NCBI GenBank assembly: GCA_944989445.1
Contig: CALYLW010000044.1
Span: 1,217,501 to 1,281,500, forward strand
DNA: 64,000 nucleotides
Reading direction: 5' to 3'
Source: Ampullaceana balthica
Lineage: Eukaryota > Mollusca > Gastropoda > Lymnaeidae
Positions within the stretch are counted from its first letter, which is position 1, and each line of letters starts with the position of its first letter. The notes beneath the pieces were generated by a model, which made no database searches, had not been told where the DNA came from, and saw only the letters and a program-made list of their open reading frames with translations. Positions 32,949-44,227 of this stretch are shown here, piece by piece. The translations under genes were made by a program, and so were the position numbers.

Positions 32949-35574
32949 CGTGGTAATAAATACGTCTATTCCAATTAAAACCACTCTTTCATTTTTAGAT
33001 TTAAAAAATTGCATAATTTAAAAATACAGGAAAGAAATTATTTGTTAAAAAATAGCATATGTTGTTTATTTGATTTTAAAAGACATTCGTTTAACACGCT
33101 ACAACAGTTTAATTACATGTTTAAAAACCCGATATCACTGCACTATTATACTAAAGAGCTACTTTCTCCAAACAGTTTATTTTGACTACAGGTGGGCGCT
33201 GGTAGATACTGTGTCATGGACGGTAGTACGTTTTTAAAAATTAACTTTAAGTAAAACATTCTAGAAGCATGGACCTTTACGTTTTGCTCTTGAATGGTGT
33301 TTGGGTGGTCAAAAGACAGTTTGAGGAACGCTGCTCTTAGGAAATTCTGACCTCTATCCTTTCTCTTCGTAATCCAACTTGAAACAAGGTAGATTTTCAT
33401 TAATTTAATTAAAAGAAAACAAAACAACATATATTATTTCTGGATATCCTTCTTCAAATGATTATAACTTCTCTTTGAGAATTTTAATCCTACATATTAA
33501 CGAGAAAAAAAAAGTATCATATGAAAGTTTCTTATATCTTATAAACGGAAATACAACATTGTGCCGGAAGTACTGGGTGTTCCTTCACACATCGTAAGTT
33601 ATATTATGAGGGGCTAAAAAGTATTTTTTAATAAGTCAGTGGTCGTCTTCCCCAGAAGTTTTGTACAATGACTAAACCAAACGAGATTTTTGGAAAAGTC
33701 TAATATAATTTGAGAACTGCCGCTCAATCAAGTTCTTGTTTTTTTACAAACTGTGTTTAAAATATCGACACCCTTTGAAGTGATCCCCCGGGCGTCATTA
33801 GCAACACGAGCTTGTTCAGCTTTCATATTGTGATCAAAAGTTGAGTTCTTATCACATGCCGGCCGGCGCGCGCCCCACTCTTGTGGGCGAGCTGCTGAGG
33901 GATTGGGAAACAAATATTTTGTAATCATAATTGTTGGCGATGTTCTCAGAGTCGTTACCACGGACAAAACGATTAGCTTGAACCTGATACGGAAACCATC
34001 TGGAGAAAGTCGACTTTATGTTTATATGCGTGTCAAGCTAAAAGATATAGATTGGTTAAAGTCTACAAATTAGAGTAAAATTTCATTTGACAGATTTCCG
34101 AACATTCCGTCGGCTATGTAATATCAACGAATGTTTACCATCAGTTATTAAACCGGAATATACTTAGCGTAATGAGTGCATATTTCCTGTATGTTAGTGG
34201 GATCAAAATAATATAGATTTCTATAGCATTACATGAACAGGAAAACAGATTTATCTAACAGAATGAGATAGAATTTCTTTCAATTTGTTCAGCTAATGAA
34301 ACATTAAATTTTCGCCCAAATATTGCCGCCATTTAAGTGTTTGCTAAAATATTATATCGTGTCCTAGAGACAATCGAAAATAGCTAGCTAAGAAATTGTT
34401 TTACCTTAGTTTTATAAATGTTTATGAGTCAACATGTTTCTAATGAGAGCGATTGTTTGCAAAGTGTGCTTCAAATTTCTCATAAACCTTTAACGAAAAT
34501 ATAAGATTTTTTAAAATTCTAAATTTTACATTTTGCTTTCGTTGTCTTTAAATATTGCATAATTTATAAGATTCACGTGATACTCCGCATGTATTATTTG
34601 AAGAGCCTGATGCCTCTGAGCCATTAAAAGGAGTAGCCAGCTAGAAAAAAGTTGAAGTGACACATTATGGGAGGGAAGAGGAAGAGGTGGGATTTCGAGA
34701 ATACAAAGGGGAGGTCAATACGGAATTCTACCATTTCATCTGCTCTTGTCATCAATCTTTGACGTAATTGTCCAGTTCCCGGATGGCGTTGAGGAGATAA
34801 GGCGATGAGTGGATCTTTAATGGCTCTATTTATTCACATCCCTGGCCGAGGGAGTTGTAACAGCGCTATTTTAAGAAATGAGTTCAAGAAAGAAAAAAAC
34901 ACTAAATAACCATTGCCATTGCCAGACATCACACCATCAATAATTTTTGGTTGGATGATTTCCACCGCGTCCATCTTTCCACTACGTTGAAAATACGCAC
35001 GTGGTAGCTCTTATTCGCTGCTTCCACCTTCGTACGCACCAAATGCGGACCAAATACGCACCGAATGCGCTCCCAAGTAAAAATATCTACGTCAAATTGT
35101 TTTAAAAAAAAAGCTTTACTACAGAGTAACATCCCCGTAATAGGATGGAATGAGGAAGAAGAAAGGAAGAAAACAACAACTCATTTTGGAAACCATTTTT
35201 TCTCAAATTCCAGATAAAGACACCGATGAAATGTTTTGGCACTGCAAATTTTACTTTTTTTCTTTGGTCTCTGGGGCAATGGAACCATCAAAGAAAGTGC
35301 ATTAGTCTTTTTTTAATATTTTAAATTTCGCCTTTTCCTTTAATAAATGCACGCATAGAGTTTGTGCCTAAACGGGTTTGTCATTTCTAAAACCGGAAAA
35401 CGTCATAGCTCAATGAGTAATCTTCTATTTTTAGATTACATGTTAGCACAACTTCACTGCTACACCAACTACATGTTGTGTAGTAGAGGTCACAACTTCA
35501 CTGCTACATCGGTCGGTGACGTAACGTGTAGTAGAGATTAAGACGTTGGGTTGACTGGAAATCCAATAAAATAA
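32949..35574. other. AT-rich spacer, no supported gene
   Basis: Short ORFs exist on the minus strand (33146-33430, 33728-33967, 34929-35132), but none has a start, a splice context and a recognisable family together. A GCCGGCCGGCGCGCGCC patch lies near 33859. Confidence 0.5.
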
Positions 35575-35725
35575 CTACAACACCGATCCATGTTCTGCAA
35601 TTCGATTTGGCTCATGCACGAACATATGAAATACCATCTTGGCCTTTTGTACGTCAGAGACAGCGGATTTTTCAATGCTTCTCAAGTAGGCGGGTTTTAC
35701 ATTGTTAAAACAATTTACCGTTTCC
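35575..35725 (-). CDS. Candidate terminal exon, unknown protein
   Basis: Minus strand: a strong acceptor-like sequence TTTATAATCATTTCAG| ends at 35726. The one open frame then encodes 49 residues to a TAG, including FNNVKPAYLRSIEKSAVSDV and MVFHMFVHEPNRIAEHGSVL. The other two frames stop within a few codons. Composition is polar and protein-like, but I recognise no family and there is no linked exon or poly(A) signal I can defend. It directly abuts a 28-bp array. Confidence 0.25.
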
Positions 35726-35809
35726 CTGAAATGATTATAAAGACATGTAAACAACACTGCTATTAGGTTGTTAAGGTTGGTGGAGTTTGTAGTAGACTGC
35801 TGATGTTTG

Positions 35810-36198
35810 TACAAGGGGCGTCAAAACATTTGTAATAGACAAGTGGCGTCAAGACATTTGTAAGAGACAATGGGCATCAAGACATTTGTAATAGACAAGG
35901 GGCGTCAAGACATTTGTAAGAGACAAGGGGCATCAAGACATTTGTAATAGACAAGGGGCGTCAAGACATTTGTAATAGACAAGGGGCGTCAAGACATTTG
36001 TAATAGACAAGGGGCGTCAAGACATTTGTAATAGACAAGGGGCGTCAAGACATTTGTAATAGACAAGGGGCGTCAAGACATTTGTAATAGACAAGGGGCG
36101 TCAAGACATTTGTAATAGACAAGGGGCGTCAAGACATTTGTAATAGACAAGGGGCGTCAAGACATTTGTAATAGACAAGGGGCGTCAAAACATTTGCC
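35810..36198. repeat. Minisatellite, 28-bp unit, about 14 copies
   Basis: The unit contains GTAATAGACAAGGGGCGTCA and AGACATTT. Right-hand copies are nearly identical, while left copies vary (GTAAGAGACAA, GGGCATCA). Confidence 0.97.
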
Positions 36199-36485
36199 CT
36201 CACCTGGTAGTCACTTGGACGGATCACCTGTAAGAATTCACACACATTTAAATGTGTTACAAAATAAATCACCGCGTGTTCAACATGTGAAAAAGTGGTA
36301 ACACTCTTGACAGAGCTTGTCTTATACTCTGGCTAAACTGTTCATCGTTAGTTAAAACTCAGTCATGTTCGTAGAGAGTCGATGATTTATGAGCATGAAT
36401 TGCCCGAGTTAGCATAAAGTGCTTGCGACACTTAAATGGACGGTATTAATGAATGAACAAATCTAACAACACAACATGAAGTGGA

Positions 36486-36900
36486 AAAAAAAACCACGTA
36501 AAACCAACGTTTTTTTAAACTAGAAATCCTTTATATTTCAGACATAACTAAAAGTATTGATTATGTTCAATATAATACGCACCACGTGAATGACTAGCAT
36601 AAACATTTACAGATTGGGAAAGTATTATAAAAATATGTTCAATATAATACGCACCGCGTGAGAGACTAGCATAAATATTTACAAGCTACATAGAGATACA
36701 TAGAGATAATCCAAAAAATTATTAATTTAAGTACAGTACAGGCGATCGATGTGAAATTTTAATATATCATTTTTATCTTCGCCACGAGTCTGCCTGCAAA
36801 ATTTCAGCTCGAGATGATAACGGGAAGTGTGTTAAAAATAGATCCAACGTTTTTTCGGCAAGCAATCAAGCAGACCCCACGAGTTAATATAAAGGATTTA
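36486..36900 (+). repeat. Dispersed repeat family B, diverged copy
   Basis: It opens AACGTTTTTTTAAACTAG and AAATCCTTTATATTTCAGAC. It carries TTCAATATAATACGCACC twice, then the GATCGATGTGAAATTTTAAT core and AAATTTCAGCTCGAGATG, and closes GAGTTAATATAAAGGATTTA. Confidence 0.75.
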
Positions 36901-36940
36901 AAAAGCCTCCGAACAATAAAACCATTAGTTACATTTATTG

Positions 36941-37149
36941 GGGCACGATGGTCTAAGTGGTAGCGCACTGGACTATCGATCCGAGGCAATCCCGAGCTGC
37001 GGGTTCGAGCCCAGGTACTGGCAAAGCCCCTGGGGATTTGTGCTGGCCACAATTCCCCTGCTCGTTAGTTGTGGCTAAAGAACTTGTGAACGCTACATCA
37101 CTTGCCCCATAGTCCGTCATGGACTGGAAAGGAGGTCAATATCAATATA
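36941..37149 (+). mobile_element. tRNA-derived SINE, 209 bp, with 10-bp target duplication
   Basis: The head has Pol III promoter boxes: A box TGGTCTAAGTGG and B box GGGTTCGAGCCC, about 50 nt apart. A tRNA-unrelated body contains CCCCTGGGGATTTGTGCTGG and TCATGGACTGGAAAGGAGG and ends in ATATCAATATA. Identical flanks ACATTTATTG at 36931-36940 and 37150-37159 mark retroposition. Confidence 0.88.
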
Positions 37150-37159
37150 ACATTTATTG

Positions 37160-37566
37160 ATCAGAGGAAATCTTTCATAGGAAGGGATTGAATTAAACCC
37201 AATGAAATCTTTATCGATTTTACATGAGATAGGTTAGTGTTTGACCTGCGAGGAAAGTCGACGGTTCTCACAAAAATAATTCTGTTTGTTGGTCTCAGAT
37301 TACAAAACGATTTTTTGTTCCTTTGCAATTCTTAAATAAATAAACGAATAATAGTTTTTTTTCTGCTTAACTATAGTGCAATAAGATGTAAGTACATTAA
37401 TAATAAATGACCTGTGTTTACCTGAGGGTCTTCTCAAAGATTTTAAAATAATCAGAACCCAACGACAGGTAAACATTTAATCTGCATGCAAGCGCCATCT
37501 TTGAACATCGTTAAATACTTTATTTGTAACTAACAAAAAAAAAGGAATGAAATGACGCATGTCACA
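37160..37566. other. AT-rich spacer
   Basis: No gene or array recognised between the SINE and the 69-bp array. Confidence 0.6.
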
Positions 37567-38120
37567 TATATTCATTTCAATACTCGTCAGATTGTTTGGT
37601 TCAGTGTAATTACTTACGCCATCTAACATTACTGAGATATTCATTTCAATACACGTCAGATTGTTTGGTACAGTGTAATTACCTACGTCATCTAACATTA
37701 CTGAGATATTCATTTCAATACACGTCAGATTGTTTGGTACAGTGTAATTACCTACGTCATCTAACATTACTGAGATATTCATTTCAATACACGTCAGATT
37801 GTTTGGTACAGTGTAATTACCTACGTCATCTAACATTACTGAGATATTCATTTCAATACACGTCAGATTGTTTGGTACAGTGTAATCACCTACGTCATCT
37901 AACATTACTGAGATATTCATTTTAATACACGTCAGATTGTTTGGTACAGTGTAATTACCTACGTCATCTAACATTACTGAGATATTCATTTCAATACACG
38001 TCAGATTGTTTGGTACAGTGTAATTACCTACGTCATCTAACATTACTGAGATATTCATTTCAATACTCGTCAGATTGTTTGGTACAGTATAATTACCTAC
38101 GTCATCTAACATTACTGAGA
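37567..38120. repeat. Minisatellite, 69-bp unit, 8 copies
   Basis: The unit contains GATTGTTTGGTACAGTGTAA and CTACGTCATCTAACATTACT. The minus strand reads through as a 23-residue repeat with two N-glycosylation sequons (NYTVPNNLT). There is no ATG/signal peptide, only an acceptor-like TTTTCCCTCTATCTCAG at the array's minus-strand entry. Coding status is unproven. Confidence 0.95.
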
Positions 38121-38795
38121 TAGAGGGAAAACATTTTGTAAACAAAAAGCGGCTTTCTTGTCTTTAAATAAAATGCTAAGTATACAATTATTGATTAAGT
38201 CTGTGGAATTTTCGCTTTCGGACAACCTTCGTTTCAAACACGTAAAGTGACATACATGGTCCCAATTACATTATGAGAATAACTTGTGAAGCTCATAATG
38301 GCGAACATGAAATGATAAATTAATAATTTTTGAGCCATAACCGAACTATATAAAATACACACACATTAAAAATAAACTATAATACACCTTTCAACTTGCA
38401 ATAGAGTAGAGCCATCGTTGATTCTGGCTCCGCAGTGCGCGTCAGAATAACACTATATATTCTTGCTTAGTCTTTCTGATTGTTAATATAGATCTCTGCT
38501 GTTGTTTGCCCGGCAAGATGTTAAATTAAGTCTCCGAAACGTTTAATAAAATCCTTACTTAACAGGAGCGTAGTTTGTGTTCAACCGAAAATCATCCTTT
38601 ATTAATAATCGTCCTTGTGTAACATAAACATATTCTACAATTACATCACTACATGTCTATATATAGACTTAAAGCATGACTTTCAACATCACTAAGATAT
38701 GAAGAGAAAGATTGTGACGTAATATCTATAACAATGAGCTCATGTACAAATGTCAATGGCAACCATGAGTGTATGGAGGAAACAGACGCTCACAA
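38121..38795. other. Spacer with possible Penelope/LINE 3' tail
   Basis: At about 38510-38560 the phrase CCGAAACGTTTAATAAAATC resembles the ends of some Penelope-like or LINE elements. No coding part adjoins it. Confidence 0.4.
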
Positions 38796-39262
38796 ATGTC
38801 GATATGGGATTACGATCAATGATTGTATGGCCTCAGAAATGTCGATATGGGAATACGATCAATGATTGTATGGCCTGAGAAATGTCGATATGGGATTACG
38901 ATCAATGATTTTATGGCCTCAGAAATGTCGATATGGGAATACGATCAATGATTTTATGGCCTCAGAAATGTCGATATGAGATTACAATTAATGATTGTAT
39001 GGCCTCAGAAATGTCGATATGGGATTACGATCAATGATTGTATGGCCTCAGAAATGTCGATATGGGAATACGATCAATGATTGTATGGCCTGAGAAATGT
39101 CGATATGGGATTACAATCAATGATTGTATGGCCTTAGATATGTCGATATGGGAATACGATCAATGATTGTATGGCCTCACAAAAGTCGATATGTGATTAA
39201 AATCAATGATTTTATTGCCTCAGAAATGTCGATATGTGATTACAATCAATGATTGTGTGGCC
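38796..39262. repeat. Minisatellite, 43-bp unit, about 11 copies
   Basis: The unit contains ATGTCGATATGGGATTACGA, TCAATGATTGTATGGCCT and CAGAA. Variants GGGATTACG and GGGAATACG tend to alternate in the left part, hinting at an 86-bp dimer. Confidence 0.95.
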
Positions 39263-39455
39263 CCAGAAACCCACACGGAACAATCAGGACATGTTCATTT
39301 CCGTACTGACCGCTTGGAGGAGGTGACCAGACAAAACGTGCTGGACTGAACCTTGGCTGACCGTTCAGAAATCCCAAGGCGTTGGTCCGCATGTGCAGTA
39401 GGAGAAGTAAAGAAGTTAATAATACAAATAGAATGAAGGCAGTGTTTACACCCAC
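39246..39455 (-). CDS. Candidate small secreted-peptide exon (weak)
   Basis: Minus-strand frame of 69 codons opening with a hydrophobic run (TAFILFVLLTSLLLLL) typical of a signal peptide, followed by NGQPRFSPARFVWSPPPSG and ending with VLIVPCGFLGPHNH. There is no in-frame ATG (the first codon is GTG), so a start would need an upstream exon. The last codons overlap the edge of the 43-bp array. I recognise no family; it may be chance. Confidence 0.2.
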   Translation of the reverse strand: MGVNTAFILFVLLTSLLLLLHMRTNALGFLNGQPRFSPARFVWSPPPSGQYGNEHVLIVPCGFLGPHNH

Positions 39456-40329
39456 TAAGTCTGGCTCTCATACCACAGGGTTTTCCCGGTGTTTTCACTA
39501 GATGTTTTATTGAAATTGTTTCAATCACCACTCACCAAACCAAAAAATGTGATTTAAGATTAAAAAGACAACAAAAGAAATTTATTTGAAAAGATTTGTA
39601 ATAAAGACCTTTTACCGGAGGATATTTCATAGAAGGGAAGAAAAAAAACAATTATAGATACTCATTTGGACCAGCAATTCTCAGATGGTGACAGAAGTAC
39701 ACTAAACCTATTTCAGAAGATATCAATTCTGATGTGTTCGATATAATGGCTTTTAAGTATATATCAAACCAAAAATAACATATCGACCCGGATTAAAACG
39801 CTAGAACAATGCTATAATCTTTGACTTAACAGCCAAAAGGAATAACTAATGGCTGCATCATTTACATAATGAACAAGTGAAATGTTCAAAGATGTAACAA
39901 CACAATATTGGTCAATTCTGAGAAAATTGTCTCATAAATGATCAAGGGACGAGAAATGTTTTAAAACAAAGCACTGACATATAATCGAATTTATTTAATA
40001 TTCCACACGGCCACTTTGATGTTTATAATAGGTTTTAATGTAGCCAGGATTTAAATATTCAGTAAGTACAACATTTGGAAACAGTTATGTCACTTATACA
40101 GCATTTGGACACAGTTATGTCACTTATACAGCATTTGGACACAGTTATGTGTCGTATGCTAATCACAATTAAATAATTTTAACTTCGTTTTCATTTCCTT
40201 GTACTTACGCTATTAAATGTTTATGGGACTGAGGTCCGACCTTTTAAATTTAGAGGAATGAGGGATTTAAAATGTAAAGCCGATATCTTCTTAGTGAACT
40301 TCTCTTATGATGTTTTTAAACAAAAATAA
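39456..40329. other. AT-rich spacer with a 30-bp duplication
   Basis: ACAGTTATGTCACTTATACA with GCATTTGGAC is repeated about 2.5 times at 40080-40150. No gene recognised. Confidence 0.6.
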
Positions 40330-40765
40330 GAAAAACCCGTAAAAAACCAAGTTTTTGACTATAAATCCTTTATGTACGAGAAGTAACTAAAAGAATGTTC
40401 ATTATAATACGCAGCGCCAGACCATCCAGAAATACAAAATTGAAGTTGTGTCGTAAAACATGTTTAATATAATACGCACCGATCAGGAATATGTTTATAA
40501 AAAGAGCTGTCAATAAAATACGCACCTTATTGCGCGACAGAAAGGTTGTTCAATATAATACGCACCGCGACGCTCTATCTCAAAAAATAGCACGATACAT
40601 AGGAATAAAAAAAATAATCTAAAAAATCAATAATTTAATTACGGTACATGCGATCGATCTGAAATTTTGATACATTGTTTTTATCATCGGTACGAAACTG
40701 CCTGCAAAATTTCAGCTCGCTATCTTGCGAGCAAGTGGGTTAAAAATCGATCAAAAGTTTTGGCG

Positions 40766-40798
<33 letters not shown>

Positions 40799-40836
40799 GT
40801 CCGCCGCAGACACCACGAGTTAATATAAAGGATTTA
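40330..40836 (+). repeat. Dispersed repeat family B, full copy
   Basis: It opens AAAAACCCGTAAAAAACCAA and TAAATCCTTTATGTACGAG and closes GAGTTAATATAAAGGATTTA. The interior has four TATAATACGCA(C/G) motifs at about 40-70 bp spacing, the GATCGATCTGAAATTTTGAT core, AAATTTCAGCTCGC and an (AAGC)n run before the end. It is the direct-orientation partner of 27545-28046. Confidence 0.82.
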
Positions 40837-40879
40837 AAAACACAAAGTATTACGTTTATGTTTTAAAATAGATATCGTG

Positions 40880-42255
40880 GGGGGGGGTCTGGCGGTGGGA
40901 CGGTGGGTGTATCCTTGCCTCAGCTGATTTCATCCCCGGGGTCTCACTGACCTATGTATTATTATAGCCCGAGGGGGGGTCTGGCGGTGGGACGGCGGGT
41001 GTATCATTGCCTCAGCTAATTTCATCCCCTGGGTCTCACTGACCTATGTATTATTATAGCCCGGGGGGGGGGTCTGGCGGTGGGACGGCGGGTGTATCAT
41101 TGCCTCAGCTAATTTCATTCCCTGGGTCTCACTGACCTATGTATTATTATAGCCCGGGGGGGGGGTCTGGCGGTGGGACGGCGGGTGTATCATTGCCTCA
41201 GCTAATTTCATCCCCTGGGTCTCACTGATCTATGTATTATTATAGCCCGGGGGGGGGTCTGGCGGTGGGACGGTGGGTTTATCATTGCCTCAGCTAATTT
41301 CATCCCCTGGGTCTCACTGACCTATGTATTATTATAGCCCGGGGGGGTCTGGCGGTGGGACGGTGGGTGTATCCTTGCCTCAGCTAATTTCATCACCTGG
41401 GTCTCACTGACCTATGCATTATTATAGCCCGAGGGGGGGTCTGGCGGTTGGTCGGCGGGTGTATCCTTGCCTAAGCTAATTTCATCCCCTGGGTCTCACT
41501 GACCTATGTATTATTATAGCCCGGGGGGGGGGTGGCGGTTGATCGGTGGGTGTATCCTTGCCTAAGCTAATTTCATCCCCGGGGTCTCACTGACCTATGT
41601 ATTATTATAGCCCGAGGGGGGGTCTGGCGGTTGGTCGGCGGGTGTATCCTTGCCTAAGCTAATTTCATCCCCTGGGTCTCACTGACCTATGTATTATTAT
41701 AGCCCGGGGGGGGGGCTGGCGGTGGGTCGGGGGGTGTATCCTTGCCTAAGCTAATTTCATCCCCGGGGTCTCACTGACCTATGTATTATTATAGCCAGAG
41801 GGGGGGGGTCTGGCGGTTGGTCGGCGGGTGTATCCTTGCCTAAGCTAATTTCATCCCCTGGGTCTCACTGACCTATGTATTATTATAGCCCGGGGGGGGG
41901 GCTGGCGGTGGGTCGGGGGGTGTATCCTTGCCTAAGCTAATTTCATCCCCGGGGTCTCACTGACCTATGTATTTTTATAGCCCGGGGGGGGGGTCTGGCG
42001 TTTGGTCGGCGGGTGTATCCTTGCCTAAGCTAATTTCATCCCCTGGGTCTCACTGACCTATGTATTATTATAGCCCGGGGGGGGGCTGGCGGTGGGTCGG
42101 GGGGTGTATCATTGCCTAAGCTAATTTCATCCCCTGGGTCTCACTGACCTATGTATTATTATAGCCCGGGGGGTCTGGCGGTGGGTCGGGGGTGTATCAT
42201 TGCCTCAGCTAATTTCATCCCCTGGGTCTCACTGACCCATGTATTATTATCACCC
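40880..42255. repeat. Minisatellite, about 91-bp unit, 15 copies, with G runs
   Basis: Each unit contains TTTCATCCCCTGGGTCTCAC, TGACCTATGTATTATTATAG and then CCC followed by 6-10 G and GGCGGTGGG-type clusters. Unit length varies mainly through the G run. G-tract spacing fits intramolecular G-quadruplex patterns on the plus strand of most units. Confidence 0.97.
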
Positions 42256-42439
42256 GGGTGTAATGTGGAGTGGGGTTTAATCTGGCCTGTTATAAGGGGA
42301 CATCTGTCGTGTCTGCTCTCCCACCTGAGACTTTGTAGTTGGTGTCCATGACAAAGTGCCAGAGTTTCGTGAACGGCATAGATTTGATCAACGTATCTAT
42401 ATCTGTATTTCACCAGATATTGGGACAAGCACAAGACGT

Positions 42440-42691
42440 GTGCAAATTAGCATGACGAATGACCCTCTTTAGTGTAAATCAACCACTGTTTATGGTTGGT
42501 AGGCCGGGGGGGGGGTAACAACAACCGCAATGCGCATGGCTCGAGACCAACAATGCGTCGGCGGTCCCCCCGACGTTCACTCGCGTTGTCTTCATTTCTT
42601 CGTGCTGCTGTTTGAGTCAGTTCTCCTTCCCCTTCTTTTCATATCTATGAGCAAGTCTGGGGCGTATGCTACAACCGCGGGTCGTATCTAG
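42440..42691 (+). mobile_element. 5'-truncated Helitron related to 4717-5384
   Basis: It shares GCATGACGAATGACCCTC, then GTTCACTCGCGTTGT, CTATGAGCAAGTCTG and GGCGTATGCTAC with the first copy and ends CTAG|T at 42688-42691. The 3' hairpin has decayed (GCGTATGCTACAACCGCGGG). The 5' end is missing. Confidence 0.72.
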
Positions 42692-42940
42692 TTAATTTTT
42701 CAGCTTTTTTCCCCACAGCAGTCAATGATTTGGTCAACGCATTATAAATATTTCAAATTATTTTTTTCTCATAGCAGTCCATGATTTGGTCAACATATTA
42801 TTAATATTTCAGCTTTTTTCTCAGATCAGTCAATGATTTACAAATTAGCGCTGTATAGCTAAAATACATCAGAAAATAATGCATTTAATAAATTAAAAAC
42901 GAAAGTTCTCACAAAAAATTTAATTTCGCTGTGAAATAAT

Positions 42941-43472
42941 CAGTGGCGTAACAACGGATTGGCATCGGGGCAGTTGCCAAGGGCGCCAGCTCAAAAGGGT
43001 GCCACTAAATCTCACATTTTAAAATTTGTATTTATATAAATACAGTCGGACCTCTCTAATTCGAACTCAAAAGGACCCGAAAAAAATTCGGCTTACGGAG
43101 TTTTAGTTAAGGAAAATAGCGTAATAGGTACCGATTAATCCAGGACAATGTAGATATTGAAAGGTGGGGAAAACAGCCATACCGGCTACTAGGCTTGACA
43201 GCAAAGAGAGGCGGTGTCTATGTTTGATACGAAAGGAAGCCAAATTGCTTTGACATGCCGACACAAGCCCATGAGAGGAGACACCTTCCCTCCCCTCCCC
43301 CCTCCACATTGGGATCGGGGGGAGTAAGATTTCTCTTTCCCATAAATAAAATAAGAGAAATTCAATTATTTTTTCTAACAAATGAAAAAATTGCAAAGCT
43401 GAAACTCTTCAATTCATCAAGGGCGCCAAAAATAAATTAGCCAAGGGCGCCAAAAACCTAGTTACGGCTCTG
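42941..43472. mobile_element. hAT-type MITE, 532 bp, with 8-bp target duplication
   Basis: Ends CAGTGGCGTAACAACGG and, reverse complemented, CAGAGCCGTAACTAGG form terminal repeats with a few mismatches. AAGGGCGCCA subterminal motifs lie at both ends. Flanks GAAATAAT (42933-42940) and GGAATAAT (43473-43480) agree at 7 of 8. An internal CAGTCGGACCTCTCTAATTC at about 43046 resembles a pogo/Tigger terminus, a possible second nested fragment. Confidence 0.85.
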
Positions 43473-43480
43473 GGAATAAT

Positions 43481-43879
43481 ATAAGTGTAGAAACTTCAGG
43501 ATTACCAAAAACGCTTCTTTTGTATTTATCTTAAGTTTTAAAAAAATCACCAATATAGTCAAAATATTTTAATGCATGCTACACACCCCTTCATACAACA
43601 CATCTTAACACGTTGACACATCCAGTTATAACCAGTGTTCATATCTTCATACATAAACGTTATAGTTAACAAGTACAACACTATACTAACAAAATGTTGT
43701 ACATAAGAAATAACATTAAAAACATGGGTAAATAAGTAAAGCTTGGCAATAATCTGTTGACACTCTTCCTGATAGAGAAGTGCAGCTCTATAGAATGACT
43801 TGAAATCTCTACAAGATGAAATTACTATCTCTATCACGACTCTATAAGAAACATATACGTCATATTTCTACAACCACAG
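43481..43879. other. AT-rich spacer
   Basis: No recognised gene, apart from possible intron sequence before the candidate exon at 43880. Confidence 0.5.
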
Positions 43880-44043
43880 GATGGTGCGCATCCTGTGTGG
43901 AAATTCCCGGTGGACATTTAAACACATCTGAGGCAACCTACGTCGAGGAAAAGTTGGCTGTCTGCAGACGTACCGAGTTGATCATAGAACAAGATCGGAT
44001 AAAGAAACACAACTATATATTACACACTCTACAAGTTGAATGA
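43880..44043 (+). CDS. Candidate terminal exon, unknown protein
   Basis: An acceptor-like CATATTTCTACAACCACAG| ends at 43879. The following frame encodes 53 residues to TGA, with WCASCVEIPGGHLNTSEATY and CRRTELIIEQDRIKKHN. The C-x2-C pair and charged helix-like tail look protein-like. The frame also extends upstream to an ATG at 43816, giving 75 codons if unspliced. No family recognised and no linked exon established. Confidence 0.3.
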
Positions 44044-44227
44044 AGAGATTACAGACTTCTAAACTTTTTTAAAACGGATTAAAATGTTAACTTAAACATG
44101 CGAAAGACTAAATTTTAATAATTTTGTTTTTCTGTTTAAAAATAAGACTTTAAAAGACACCGTTAACAAGTTTTTTCCCTTTCTAATTATAAAGATAAAT
44201 AATTGAGAATACTAACGTCTGATGGTA

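Noticed and set aside
33325..33350. hAT-like terminus (reverse of CAGCGTTCCTCAAACTG)
   Set aside because: No partner terminus, duplication or subterminal repeats found nearby.
33728..33967. 79-codon minus-strand ORF
   Set aside because: No splice context or family; a GC patch explains the lack of stops.
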